A DNA stretch of 64,000 bases, taken from positions 25,916 through 89,915 of the forward strand of contig JAFXSE010000005.1 in assembly GCA_017525855.1 (NCBI GenBank), in the 5' to 3' direction. A model generated the notes under the pieces. The model saw only the letters and a program-made list of their open reading frames with translations, was not told the origin of the DNA and searched no databases. Origin of the DNA: Bacilli bacterium. GTDB taxonomy: Bacteria; Bacillota; Bacilli; RF39; UBA660. The position numbers were made by a program, and so were the translations under genes. Below, piece after piece: positions 27,165-34,680 of the stretch (positions are counted from its first letter, which is position 1; each line of letters opens with the position of its first letter).

Positions 27165-28133
27165 ATGTACAAAGAAATATATAAGTACATAAAGAAATAT
27201 AATAATATAGTAATAGCAAGACATATCGGTGTTGATCCTGATGCTATGGCAAGTCAAATAGCATTAAGAGACTCTATTAAATTAACATTTCCAGAAAAAA
27301 ATGTTTATGCTGTTGGAAATGGTAGTAGTAAGTTTTCTTATATTGGAAAATTAGATAAAGTTGATGATTTAGAAAATGCTTTATTAATTGTTGTTGATTT
27401 ACCAGATAAAAAAAGGGCGGATGGAGTTGTATTTTCAAAGTATGATTTTGTTATTAAGATAGATCATCATCCATTTATTGAGGATTTTGGTGGACTTGAA
27501 TGTATCGATGATACTGCAAGTAGTGCTGCTGAGATTATTATGGATTTAATTCTTAATACTAAATTAGAATGTAATAAACAAATAGCTGAGACTTTATATT
27601 ATGGTTTGGTAAGTGACTCTAATAGGTTTTTGTTTAATACTTGTGGACCTCGTACATTTCAACTTGTTTCTATTTATTTAGAAAAATATAAATTTGATAT
27701 AAAAGAATTATATCAGAAAATGTATGCGAGACCTCTTAACGAGGTTAAATTAGAGGGGTATATTTTAGAAAACATGACTGTTACTGATAATGGTTTAATG
27801 TATGTTGATATTACAGATGATACTATAAATAAATATAAAGTTGATAGTGCAGCAGCAGGTAATATGATTAATAATTTTAATTTTATTAATGAAATTTTAG
27901 TATGGGCTACGATTACAGAAGATGTAAAAAGTGGATTGATTAGAATTTCTATTAGATCTCGAGGACCTGTTATCAATAAAGTTGCTGAAAAATATAATGG
28001 TGGTGGCCATAAGATGGCTAGTGGTGTAAAAGTTCAAACATTTGAGGAAGCACATCTAATAATGAATGAATTGGATAAAGTCGCTGCCTTATATATAAAA
28101 GAAAATAATTTGGAGGCGGAAAATGATAATTAA
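27165..28133 (+). CDS. nrnA: DHH-family phosphoesterase (NrnA-type)
   Basis: A 322-residue bifunctional oligoribonuclease/pAp phosphatase of the DHH/DHHA1 family. Metal motifs are in VIARHIGVDPDAMASQ, VVDLPDKKRAD and the signature IKIDHHPF. The DHHA1 substrate-binding motif is YNGGGHKMASGVK near the end. The length fits NrnA rather than the longer GdpP or RecJ. It begins 14 bases after ackA and its stop overlaps the ysxC start by 11 bases, so the three genes form one unit. Confidence 0.92.
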   Translation: MYKEIYKYIKKYNNIVIARHIGVDPDAMASQIALRDSIKLTFPEKNVYAVGNGSSKFSYIGKLDKVDDLENALLIVVDLPDKKRADGVVFSKYDFVIKIDHHPFIEDFGGLECIDDTASSAAEIIMDLILNTKLECNKQIAETLYYGLVSDSNRFLFNTCGPRTFQLVSIYLEKYKFDIKELYQKMYARPLNEVKLEGYILENMTVTDNGLMYVDITDDTINKYKVDSAAAGNMINNFNFINEILVWATITEDVKSGLIRISIRSRGPVINKVAEKYNGGGHKMASGVKVQTFEEAHLIMNELDKVAALYIKENNLEAENDN

Positions 28134-28716
28134 AAGTGCTGACTTAGAAATACTTGCTACACGTCGTAGTCAATATCCATTAGGAGATGAGAGTGAGTTT
28201 TTATTAGTAGGTCGCAGTAATGTGGGAAAGAGTAGTTTTATTAATACTTTGTTAGGAAGAAAAAATTTAGCCCATACATCTTCAAAGCCTGGTAAAACAC
28301 AAACATTAAATTTTTATAAAATTAATGATAGTTTTTATTTGATAGACGTACCAGGATATGGTTATGCTAATGTTGATAAAAAAACTCAAAGTAAATTTGG
28401 GATGATGATAGAAGAATACTTAGAAACTAGAAGACAATTAAAAAGAGTATTTTTGCTTGTTGATTTTAGAATCAAACCTACTGAAGATGACTTGTTGATG
28501 TACAATTTTTTGAAGTATTATAATTTACCAGTTACTATTATTGCTACTAAATCTGATAAAGTAGGTGGCAGTAAAAAAGAAAGATGTTTAAAACAAATAA
28601 TGGATAGCTTTGATTTAGTAGTTGGAGATGATATAATTGTTTTCTCTAGTGTTACTAAGTTAGGAAGAGAAGAAGTTTTAAAAAAGATGAAAAGCTTAAT
28701 AGGAGAAACTATTTAA
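28123..28716 (+). CDS. ysxC: Ribosome biogenesis GTPase YsxC/EngB
   Basis: A 197-residue GTPase required for late 50S assembly. The P-loop is GRSNVGKSSFINTLLG, the switch/G2 threonine lies in SSKPGKTQTLNFY, G3 is DVPGYGYANV and G4 is TKSD. The start follows GGAGG and overlaps the end of the DHH phosphoesterase gene. Length and N-terminus are typical of Firmicutes. A hairpin in its final codons ends the ackA-nrnA-ysxC unit. Confidence 0.97.
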   Translation: MIIKSADLEILATRRSQYPLGDESEFLLVGRSNVGKSSFINTLLGRKNLAHTSSKPGKTQTLNFYKINDSFYLIDVPGYGYANVDKKTQSKFGMMIEEYLETRRQLKRVFLLVDFRIKPTEDDLLMYNFLKYYNLPVTIIATKSDKVGGSKKERCLKQIMDSFDLVVGDDIIVFSSVTKLGREEVLKKMKSLIGETI

Positions 28717-28725
28717 GCTTTTTTC
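28691..28725 (+). terminator. Terminator overlapping the ysxC stop
   Basis: AAAGCTTAA (28691-28699) pairs with TTAAGCTTT (28713-28721) and is followed by further T residues. Confidence 0.75.
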
Positions 28726-28748
28726 ATATCATATCATAGGTGATAGAT

Positions 28749-29171
28749 GTGAAGGTTGAGATTACAGATGATGGTTTGAGAGTATTTGTGCAAAATGCTT
28801 ATTTTAAGAATGTTGATTTTAATCAAAAAGAGGAAATAGTTTCAAAGATTAAAGATTTGTTTATATCTCTAAAAAAGAGATATCATTTACATATAAAAGG
28901 ATTATATAAAGTTAAAGTGTATCCTCATAAAGTTGGTGTTGTAATAGAGGCAATACTTTTGGATGAAGAAAATTATGGTAGTAGTGATGTTGATCTTAGA
29001 ATTATAATTTTATTTCAGAAAGATTTATATTTAAAAATAGATGATTACTCTTTTATTGAAAATACGTCATTTTCATATTTATATAAGGATGGTTATTATA
29101 TTGATTTGAATGAAATAGATGATATTTGTAAATATATTGAATATGGTATGATAGTGAGTGATTTTTCTTAA
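28749..29171 (+). CDS. Uncharacterised alpha/beta protein
   Basis: A 140-residue soluble protein that alternates strands and helices: VEITDDGLRVFVQNAYF, KIKDLFISLKKRYHLHIKGL, VYPHKVGVVIEAILLDE, then RIIILFQKDLYLKIDD. The start is GTG at 28749, because GGTGAT sits four bases before it, as in the cse60-like gene here. I do not recognise a family. It converges on spoIVA and shares the gap with its terminator. The sporulation neighbourhood is suggestive but not proof of a role. Confidence 0.6.
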   Translation: MKVEITDDGLRVFVQNAYFKNVDFNQKEEIVSKIKDLFISLKKRYHLHIKGLYKVKVYPHKVGVVIEAILLDEENYGSSDVDLRIIILFQKDLYLKIDDYSFIENTSFSYLYKDGYYIDLNEIDDICKYIEYGMIVSDFS

Positions 29172-29189
29172 TTTTATTTATCAAAATAA

Positions 29190-29213
29190 TAAAAAAAGGA
29201 AAGTAAATTTCCT
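29190..29213 (-). terminator. Terminator of spoIVA
   Basis: On the minus strand AGGAAA and TTTCCT pair around the loop AATTTAC-like bases (29197-29213) and are followed by seven T residues. It overlaps the spoIVA stop. Confidence 0.8.
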
Positions 29214-30687
29214 ATATTACAATAGCTATCATGTTGTTTGATCCTTTATTGACTACTTTAGATAGTGTTTGTTGAAGTTTAAATCTTATGTTATCTGGCA
29301 TAAGATTTATTTTTGATTGTATACCTTCTTGCACAATATTATCTAAACTTCTACCAAATATTTCACTTTGCCAAATAGTTGTTGGATCTTTTTTATAGTC
29401 TCTCATTAGATAATCAATAAATTCTTTTGTTTGATTTTCATTACCTATAATTGGTTCAAAAGTACTTTCAACGTCTACTTTAATCATATGAATTGATGGT
29501 GCTATTGCTTTCATTTTTACTCCAAATCTAGGGCCTTGTTTTATTATTTCAGGTTTTTCTAATTTCATATCTTCAAGAGTTGGTACAGCAACGCCGTAAC
29601 CTGTTTGTTTAACCATTTTTAATGCATATTTAATATGATCATATTCTCTTTTTGCGGTAGAGAAGTCTTGAAATAATTTAAGTAGATCAGCTTTATTTTG
29701 GACATCTATGTTAATGATTTCAGATAATGTTTTATTGTATAGTTTACTTGGTGCTGTCAAATTAATTGTTATTGTACCTGTTTTTGGATCTACATTTGAG
29801 ATGTAAGCCTTTTCTATTTCTTCACAATCAGTAAAGCTATTAGTTATTTTTTCTATATCTCTTAATTTATCTACTTCTGTGATGCTTTCTTTGATTGCTT
29901 CTATATATTTCTTTTTTAAAGGGTTATTATAATCTAGAATAGTAATCCATTCAGGCATATTAACTTTTATTTCTAATACTGGGAATTCATATAATGCTTC
30001 TCTTAATATTTTATACATATCAATTTCGGTCATATTATCTACATTCATTGGAATAACAGGGATGTTATGTTCCTCTTTTATTGATTCAGCTAGTCTTTGT
30101 GTTTCTGGTAAAGTAGGGTGAGTTGTATTTAATACTACAATAAATGGTTTATTAATGCTTTTTAATTCGTTTATTACTCTGTTTTCAGCATCTAAATAAT
30201 CTGATCTATTAAACTCTCCAATTGATCCATCTGTTGTTACTACAATGCCGATAGTTGAATGGTCTTTTATTACTTTTTCAGTTCCTATTTCAGCAGCTTC
30301 GATGAATGGTATTTCTTCATCATACCATGGTGTTTTAACCATTCTTGGACCATTTTCATCTTCTAATCCTTTAGCATTATTAATAACATATCCTACGCAA
30401 TCAATTAGTCTTATTTTACAGCTAAAGTCATCTATTTTAATTTTAGCTGCATTATTTGGAACAAATTTAGGCTCTGTTGTCATTACCATTTTTCCTTGAG
30501 CAGATTGAGGAATTTCATCTAGGGCACGTTTTTTTTCATATTCATCTTCCATATTTGGAACAATTAGGGTTTCAACAACACGTTTAATAAAAGTACTTTT
30601 TCCTGTTCTAACTGCCCCAACTATTCCTAAATATATATCGCCACCTGATCTTTCGGCAATATTTTTTATAATTTCTAATTTTTCCAT
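29212..30687 (-). CDS. spoIVA: Stage IV sporulation protein A (coat-basement ATPase)
   Basis: A 491-residue protein that polymerises with ATP hydrolysis on the forespore surface to make the base layer of the coat. The N-terminal GTPase-like domain has the Walker A GAVRTGKSTFIKRVVE, then PNMEDEYEKKRALDEIPQSA with the family's TEPKFVPN, and the Walker B DCVGYV. A middle domain and the C-terminal SpoVM-interacting region follow; the end reads NNMIAIVI. Length matches (about 492). It starts after AAAGGAGAG. No other spoIVA copy is in the window. Its presence means the coat programme is retained. Confidence 0.99.
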   Translation of the reverse strand: MEKLEIIKNIAERSGGDIYLGIVGAVRTGKSTFIKRVVETLIVPNMEDEYEKKRALDEIPQSAQGKMVMTTEPKFVPNNAAKIKIDDFSCKIRLIDCVGYVINNAKGLEDENGPRMVKTPWYDEEIPFIEAAEIGTEKVIKDHSTIGIVVTTDGSIGEFNRSDYLDAENRVINELKSINKPFIVVLNTTHPTLPETQRLAESIKEEHNIPVIPMNVDNMTEIDMYKILREALYEFPVLEIKVNMPEWITILDYNNPLKKKYIEAIKESITEVDKLRDIEKITNSFTDCEEIEKAYISNVDPKTGTITINLTAPSKLYNKTLSEIINIDVQNKADLLKLFQDFSTAKREYDHIKYALKMVKQTGYGVAVPTLEDMKLEKPEIIKQGPRFGVKMKAIAPSIHMIKVDVESTFEPIIGNENQTKEFIDYLMRDYKKDPTTIWQSEIFGRSLDNIVQEGIQSKINLMPDNIRFKLQQTLSKVVNKGSNNMIAIVI

Positions 30688-30763
30688 ATGGTCTCTCCTT
30701 TATTCAATTAAATATATGTAAAAGAAACAAAAAAAAGAACAATATATGTATAATTGTATTATA

Positions 30764-30787
30764 AAGCCTCTATAATTATAGAGGCTT
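30764..30787. terminator. Hairpin between spoVIF and spoIVA
   Basis: AAAGCCTCTATA and its complement TATAGAGGCTTT make a long stem with few or no loop bases beyond AATT (30764-30787). On the minus strand only a short T-rich stretch follows, so it may be a weak terminator between spoVIF and spoIVA; on the plus strand a six-T run follows. Confidence 0.6.
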
Positions 30788-30789
30788 TT

Positions 30790-31029
30790 TTAAAACATTT
30801 TATCTATATTTTTTGGTATATTATCATTTACTATTGTATTTATTATTTTATCTTCTTGTTCTTTAGTTACTTTTTTACCTGTAATAGTACTTAATTCATT
30901 AATTACTTCTTTTAGTGTTTTTTCATCTTTCATGTTTCCATTTTGTATTTTTTTAGCTAGTGACATAATAGTATTTTTATCTACATTAGTTTTTTTTTCT
31001 ACTTTGTTAAAAAAGTTATCTCCAAACAT
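30790..31029 (-). CDS. spoVIF: Stage VI sporulation protein F
   Basis: A 79-residue helical protein. Its sequence matches what I know of SpoVIF (YjcC): a start like FFNKVEKKTNVDKNTIMSLA, then KDEKTLKEVINELSTITGKK and the end KIINTIVNDNIPKNIDKMF. In Bacillus it helps assemble the late spore coat with GerE. The start codon follows AGGAGG at 5 bases, but that site is half of an 11-bp hairpin (see 31035-31063). It lies upstream of spoIVA on the same strand, separated by another hairpin. Confidence 0.88.
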   Translation of the reverse strand: MFGDNFFNKVEKKTNVDKNTIMSLAKKIQNGNMKDEKTLKEVINELSTITGKKVTKEQEDKIINTIVNDNIPKNIDKMF

Positions 31030-31034
31030 AAAAA

Positions 31035-31063
31035 CCTCCTAAAACAATATATGTTTTAAGAGG
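31035..31063 (-). promoter_or_regulatory. Hairpin sequestering the spoVIF ribosome binding site
   Basis: On the minus strand CCTCTTAAAAC pairs with GTTTTAGGAGG (11 bp, one G-U pair) around a 7-base loop. The 3' arm is the spoVIF Shine-Dalgarno sequence and is followed by TTTTTATG, the start codon. The hairpin can act as a terminator for the gene at 31070-31258 and can hide the spoVIF site when transcribed from upstream. Confidence 0.75.
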
Positions 31064-31069
31064 CTTTTT

Positions 31070-31258
31070 TTAACTTTTTCTAGCTATTATTTTTTCTAAT
31101 TTCTCAATTTTTTTTGTTAATGATTCACATTGTATTCTAAATTGATCAAGTGTTATGGTCTTTCTAGTGTATCTTTCATTTAATATTTCATAAGCTTTTT
31201 TTAAACCCTCTAATTCTTTTTCAGCTTGTTCTTTTGTTTTTCCAAAAATGAAAAACAT
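31070..31258 (-). CDS. Small coiled-coil protein downstream of der
   Basis: A 62-residue, highly charged helical protein: FFIFGKTKEQAEKELEGLKK, then a heptad-rich end (QCESLTKKIEKLEKIIARKS). The segment NERYTRKTITLDQFRIQCE resembles the short helical SHOCT-like motif, but too weakly to assign. The start at 31258 is one base after the der stop, with GGATGATG about 8 bases before it inside the end of der. An ATG at 31270 is also possible. The close link to der suggests co-translation. Confidence 0.6.
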   Translation of the reverse strand: MFFIFGKTKEQAEKELEGLKKAYEILNERYTRKTITLDQFRIQCESLTKKIEKLEKIIARKS

Positions 31259-31259
31259 A

Positions 31260-32567
31260 TTAATCATCATCCTTTCTATTTTTAAATTGTATAGTGATTG
31301 GAGTACCAGTCAAATCGAAATTTTCTCTTAATTTATTTTCTAAATATCTTTCATATGAAAAGTGTACTAGTCCTTTATCATTTACTCTAAAAGTAAATTT
31401 TGGAGGTTTAATACCAGTTTGATTAACAAAATATATTTTTAATCTTTTACCTTTATAGCTTGGTGGAATGTTTAATTGATAAGCATCACTTATAACGTCA
31501 TTTAAGATATTAGTTTTTATTTCTTTCTTTATATTTTCTCCAACTCTTACTATTTCTGGCATTAAAGTACTAATTCTTTTTTTTGTTAAGGCAGATAAAA
31601 ATACGATAGGAGCATAAGTTGCAAATTGAAATTCTGCTTTCATTAGCTTAGTGAAATCATTTATAGTTGTATCTTTGATAGTATCCCATTTGTTAACTAC
31701 AAATATTAATCCTTTACCTTTTTCAATGGCATATCCTGCAATGTGTTTATCGTGCTCTTTTATTCCTTCTTCAGCATTTATTACTACTAAACATATGTCA
31801 CTTCTATCAATAGCTCTCATTGAGCGGATTAAACTATATTTTTCAACGGATTCAAATATTTTTCCTTTTTTTCTCATACCAGCAGTATCAATTACTACAT
31901 ATTCTTCTTTATTATATTTAACAACTGAATCTATGGAATCACGTGTGGTTCCAGCAATATTACTTACGACTACTCTTTCTTCATTTAAAAGTGCATTCAT
32001 TAAGCTACTTTTACCAACGTTTGGTCTGCCTATTATACAGAATTTTAATCTTTCATCAATATGATCTTCTTCATTTTTAGGGAAATCCATGCATATATTT
32101 TCTAATAAGTCATGATAGCCAGTGTTATGGATAGCACTAATTGGTATATATGTATCAAATCCTAGTTCATAAAAATCATACATATTTTCTTTTGCTTCTT
32201 TTACATCAATTTTGTTAATGGCAACAATTACTCGTTTATTTGTTCTTCTTAGTAGGTCTCTTACTACAAAATCATTTTTTGTAAGGCCTTCTTTACCATC
32301 TACAACAAATACAATTACATCTGCTTCTTCAATGGCTATTTCAGCTTGAATTTTTATTTCTTCATTGAATACTTGTTTATCAATATCAATACCACCAGTA
32401 TCTATTAAGTTAAATTTATATTTTTCATATGTTACTTCTTCATAAATACGGTCTCTTGTTATTCCTGGAGTATTTTCAATAATAGATATTTTCTTTCCGG
32501 CTATTTTGTTAAATAATGTACTTTTTCCAACATTAGGCCTTCCGATTAAGGCAACAGTATGTTTCAT
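31260..32567 (-). CDS. der: Double-domain ribosome biogenesis GTPase Der
   Basis: A 435-residue GTPase for 50S assembly with two G domains and a C-terminal KH-like domain. The two P-loops are GRPNVGKSTLFNKIAG (about residue 8) and GRPNVGKSSLMNALLN (about residue 178); each domain has DTGG or DTAGMRKKG, and NKID or NKWD. The start follows a GAGGGGATG-like site. In Bacillus der is near gpsA and spoIVA; here spoVIF and spoIVA lie downstream, which preserves part of that order. Confidence 0.98.
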   Translation of the reverse strand: MKHTVALIGRPNVGKSTLFNKIAGKKISIIENTPGITRDRIYEEVTYEKYKFNLIDTGGIDIDKQVFNEEIKIQAEIAIEEADVIVFVVDGKEGLTKNDFVVRDLLRRTNKRVIVAINKIDVKEAKENMYDFYELGFDTYIPISAIHNTGYHDLLENICMDFPKNEEDHIDERLKFCIIGRPNVGKSSLMNALLNEERVVVSNIAGTTRDSIDSVVKYNKEEYVVIDTAGMRKKGKIFESVEKYSLIRSMRAIDRSDICLVVINAEEGIKEHDKHIAGYAIEKGKGLIFVVNKWDTIKDTTINDFTKLMKAEFQFATYAPIVFLSALTKKRISTLMPEIVRVGENIKKEIKTNILNDVISDAYQLNIPPSYKGKRLKIYFVNQTGIKPPKFTFRVNDKGLVHFSYERYLENKLRENFDLTGTPITIQFKNRKDDD

Positions 32568-32746
32568 AGCATCCCCTCCTGCTGATGTAATATTATATCA
32601 CATATTCTAGTAAAATTGTAACAAAATTAATGTTTTTGTACAATCCGTTAAATCTATTTATAGACATAATATGACATTTTAAATAAGATAAAAAGTATAC
32701 ACACTTATATTTAGATGTTATAATTTAATTATATGAGGAGGACGTT

Positions 32747-33430
32747 ATGGAAAATAATAAAAAAATAGAATGGTATGATAATCCTAATATTCTTACAAAT
32801 GTTATTTTAGTTTTAGCAATCATTATAATTATTATTTCACAATCTATGGCAGTTAATAGTGATGTTAGTGGTATTTTAATGCTTAGAAATTTGTTTAATC
32901 ATAATTTTACTTATATAGCCGCAATCATATATTTTGCATTACTTAAAACTAAAATAGGTAGAAGAAATTTTAATTTGATTAATGCCTTATATATATGTTT
33001 GTATATTTTAAATACTGTTGCTAGTGTGTTTACTATATTTCAGTCTTTTAACTTATCTTCAATTATAGGATTTTTATTAAATTTATTAATAGTATGTTAT
33101 ATGTCATATACATTTTTAAGAGATACAAGAGTATGGATTGATTTTAATTTGGATAAGCTTCCTTTTGATGAAGTAAAAAATGATTGGTATTATTATACAG
33201 TATGTGTAATGAGTTTAATTTTACTTTTAATTAATTTAATAAATATAAATGGATTTAATGGTATCGTTACTACTTTATTTGATACAGTTTATATTATTTT
33301 ATTTGGGCGATATATTTATTTGTATAAGAGTTATAATGATAATAAAAGAATAAAACTCTTACAAGAAAAGAGTGATAAAGCTAATAAATCAGATAATGAT
33401 AAAAAATCTAAAAAAAAGGATGATAAATAA
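32747..33430 (+). CDS. Polytopic membrane protein, unknown
   Basis: A 227-residue protein with about six hydrophobic helices (near residues 15-33, 50-66, 78-98, 104-124, 148-168, 172-192) and a very basic, Lys/Asp/Ser-rich tail (KKSKKKDDK). It starts EWYDNPNILTNVILVLAI. I do not recognise a family. The start follows GAGGAGGACG. Its stop TAA overlaps the ATG of the next gene by one base, so the two membrane proteins are translated together. Confidence 0.65.
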   Translation: MENNKKIEWYDNPNILTNVILVLAIIIIIISQSMAVNSDVSGILMLRNLFNHNFTYIAAIIYFALLKTKIGRRNFNLINALYICLYILNTVASVFTIFQSFNLSSIIGFLLNLLIVCYMSYTFLRDTRVWIDFNLDKLPFDEVKNDWYYYTVCVMSLILLLINLININGFNGIVTTLFDTVYIILFGRYIYLYKSYNDNKRIKLLQEKSDKANKSDNDKKSKKKDDK

Positions 33431-33768
33431 TGGATAAGAATATATTTGAACAAATAAATGAAGAGAAACAAGAAATGCCAAAAATAGATAAAACTATTAA
33501 AGAGGTTACAAAATATAAATATAATTTTTATCAAAAGATGGCTATTATTACAATGCTTGTTTGTTTTGTAGTAGGAATTATTTTAGGAAACTTATTTCCA
33601 TCTTGTGTTTCTGGTGGATTGTATAGTCCAACTTGTACACATACTGAATATAATGTTTCACTTACACTTTTGTTTTGGTTTGCATCATTTCTATTTTGTA
33701 TGATGATATATTCCGTTGGTCATATTATAAGTATTTTAGAAAGAATTGAAAAAAACGTTATAAAATAG
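33430..33768 (+). CDS. Two-helix membrane protein, unknown
   Basis: A 112-residue protein with a charged N-terminal region (INEEKQEMPKIDKTIKE), a first helix at about residues 37-57, an outer loop with two cysteines (CVSGGLYSPTCTH) and a second helix at about 74-95. The loop cysteines could form a disulfide. It overlaps the stop of the preceding membrane-protein gene by one base. No family is recognised. Confidence 0.6.
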   Translation: MDKNIFEQINEEKQEMPKIDKTIKEVTKYKYNFYQKMAIITMLVCFVVGIILGNLFPSCVSGGLYSPTCTHTEYNVSLTLLFWFASFLFCMMIYSVGHIISILERIEKNVIK

Positions 33769-33880
33769 TAAAAATCCTGTAAAAATATATGATTTTTGTT
33801 GTAATTTAAAATTAGATGTGATAAGTTATATATGTAAGCATGGTATGCTTAATAAAAATTTGAGGGAGGTAAATATTACT

Positions 33881-34156
33881 ATGAAAAAAGTTGAATTAGT
33901 AGAAGGCGTTGCTGCTAAAGCAGGATTAACTAAAGCTGATGCTACTCGTGCTACTGAAGCTGTATTTGAAGTTATTACAGGAGCTTTAGTAAAAGGTGAT
34001 AAAGTACCAGTAGTTGGTTTCGGAACTTTTGGTGTATCTAAAAGAGCTGCACGTGAAGGACATAATCCAAGAACTGGAGAAAAAGTTAGAATTCCTGCAC
34101 GTAAAGCACCAGTTTTCAAAGCTGGAAGTGCTTTAAAAGAAGCCGTTAACAAATAA
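33881..34156 (+). CDS. hup: DNA-binding protein HU
   Basis: A 91-residue histone-like protein. It has the family start KKVELVEGVAAKAGLTKADA, the GFGTFGVSKRAAREGHNPRT arm and RIPARKAPVFKAGSALKEAV. HU bends and compacts DNA; one copy is often essential in small genomes. The start at 33881 follows GGGAGGT 10 bases upstream. A longer reading from 33818 would add residues unlike the family. It has its own terminator. Confidence 0.98.
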   Translation: MKKVELVEGVAAKAGLTKADATRATEAVFEVITGALVKGDKVPVVGFGTFGVSKRAAREGHNPRTGEKVRIPARKAPVFKAGSALKEAVNK

Positions 34157-34177
34157 GAATAGTAATACTTATTTTTT

Positions 34178-34209
34178 GCAATCTAGAATACTTCTAGGTT
34201 GCTTTTTTT
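34178..34209 (+). terminator. Intrinsic terminator after hup
   Basis: GCAATCTAGAA and TTCTAGGTTGC pair over 11 bases (one T-G pair) around TAC (34178-34202), followed by seven T residues. Confidence 0.95.
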
Positions 34210-34236
34210 GTTAAGTATTTTAAGCTAAAAATGTTA

Positions 34237-34284
34237 TATAATGTGTAAAGGGGATTAACTTCATTTTTAAAGTTAGTCTTTTTT
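34237..34284 (+). promoter_or_regulatory. TATAAT followed at once by a terminator-like hairpin, before dgkA
   Basis: A TATAAT at 34237-34242 is followed 10 bases later by GATTAACTT ... AAGTTAGTC (9-bp stem, 34253-34277) and seven T residues. If the TATAAT is used, transcripts would begin just before or within the stem. It may be an attenuator for dgkA, or a second terminator of hup; no clear -35 is seen. Confidence 0.5.
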
Positions 34285-34311
34285 GTTGTATAATTATATT
34301 GGGTGTTACTT

Positions 34312-34671
34312 ATGAAAAAGTTTCTTAAAGGGTTTAAATATGCCTTTTGTGGAATAGTTTATGCGATTAAAAATGGGGTTAATATGAAAGTACATTTACT
34401 TGCTGTTTTACTTGTTAGTATTTGTGGTTTTATATTTGATATTGGTACTAATTATTTTATTGTTTGTATTATTTTATTTGGTATTGTGCTTTCTGCTGAG
34501 TGTTTTAATACTTCTATTGAAATACTTAATAATATGGTTGTTCGTATGAACAAGGAAGAACGCTATATTGCTGCTGGACATTCAAAAGATGTTGCAGCTG
34601 GAGGAGTATTAATACTTGCTATTAGTGCAGCTATTTGTGGAGTAATTATTTTTATACAAAAAATATTTTAG
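34312..34671 (+). CDS. dgkA: Diacylglycerol/undecaprenol kinase family protein
   Basis: A 119-residue membrane kinase with three helices. The signature is in NMKVHLLAVLLVS and in SAECFNTSIEILNNMV (the family's E-x-N-T-x-[IV]-E site), and HSKDVAAGGVLIL holds the K-D-x-A-A-G-[AG]-V motif. In Firmicutes this family mostly phosphorylates undecaprenol, which feeds wall synthesis. The start at 34312 is preferred over GTG 34303 by position of GGGTG. Its neighbours are usually ybeY, cdd and era; here it precedes cca. Confidence 0.93.
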   Translation: MKKFLKGFKYAFCGIVYAIKNGVNMKVHLLAVLLVSICGFIFDIGTNYFIVCIILFGIVLSAECFNTSIEILNNMVVRMNKEERYIAAGHSKDVAAGGVLILAISAAICGVIIFIQKIF

Positions 34672-34680
34672 GAGGGTATA

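Noticed and set aside
31651..32064. Open frame opposite der
   Set aside because: It is a shadow of the second G domain of der; no independent signals.
33826..34152. Long open frame opposite hup
   Set aside because: It is an antisense shadow of the conserved HU gene, with no ribosome site or family match.
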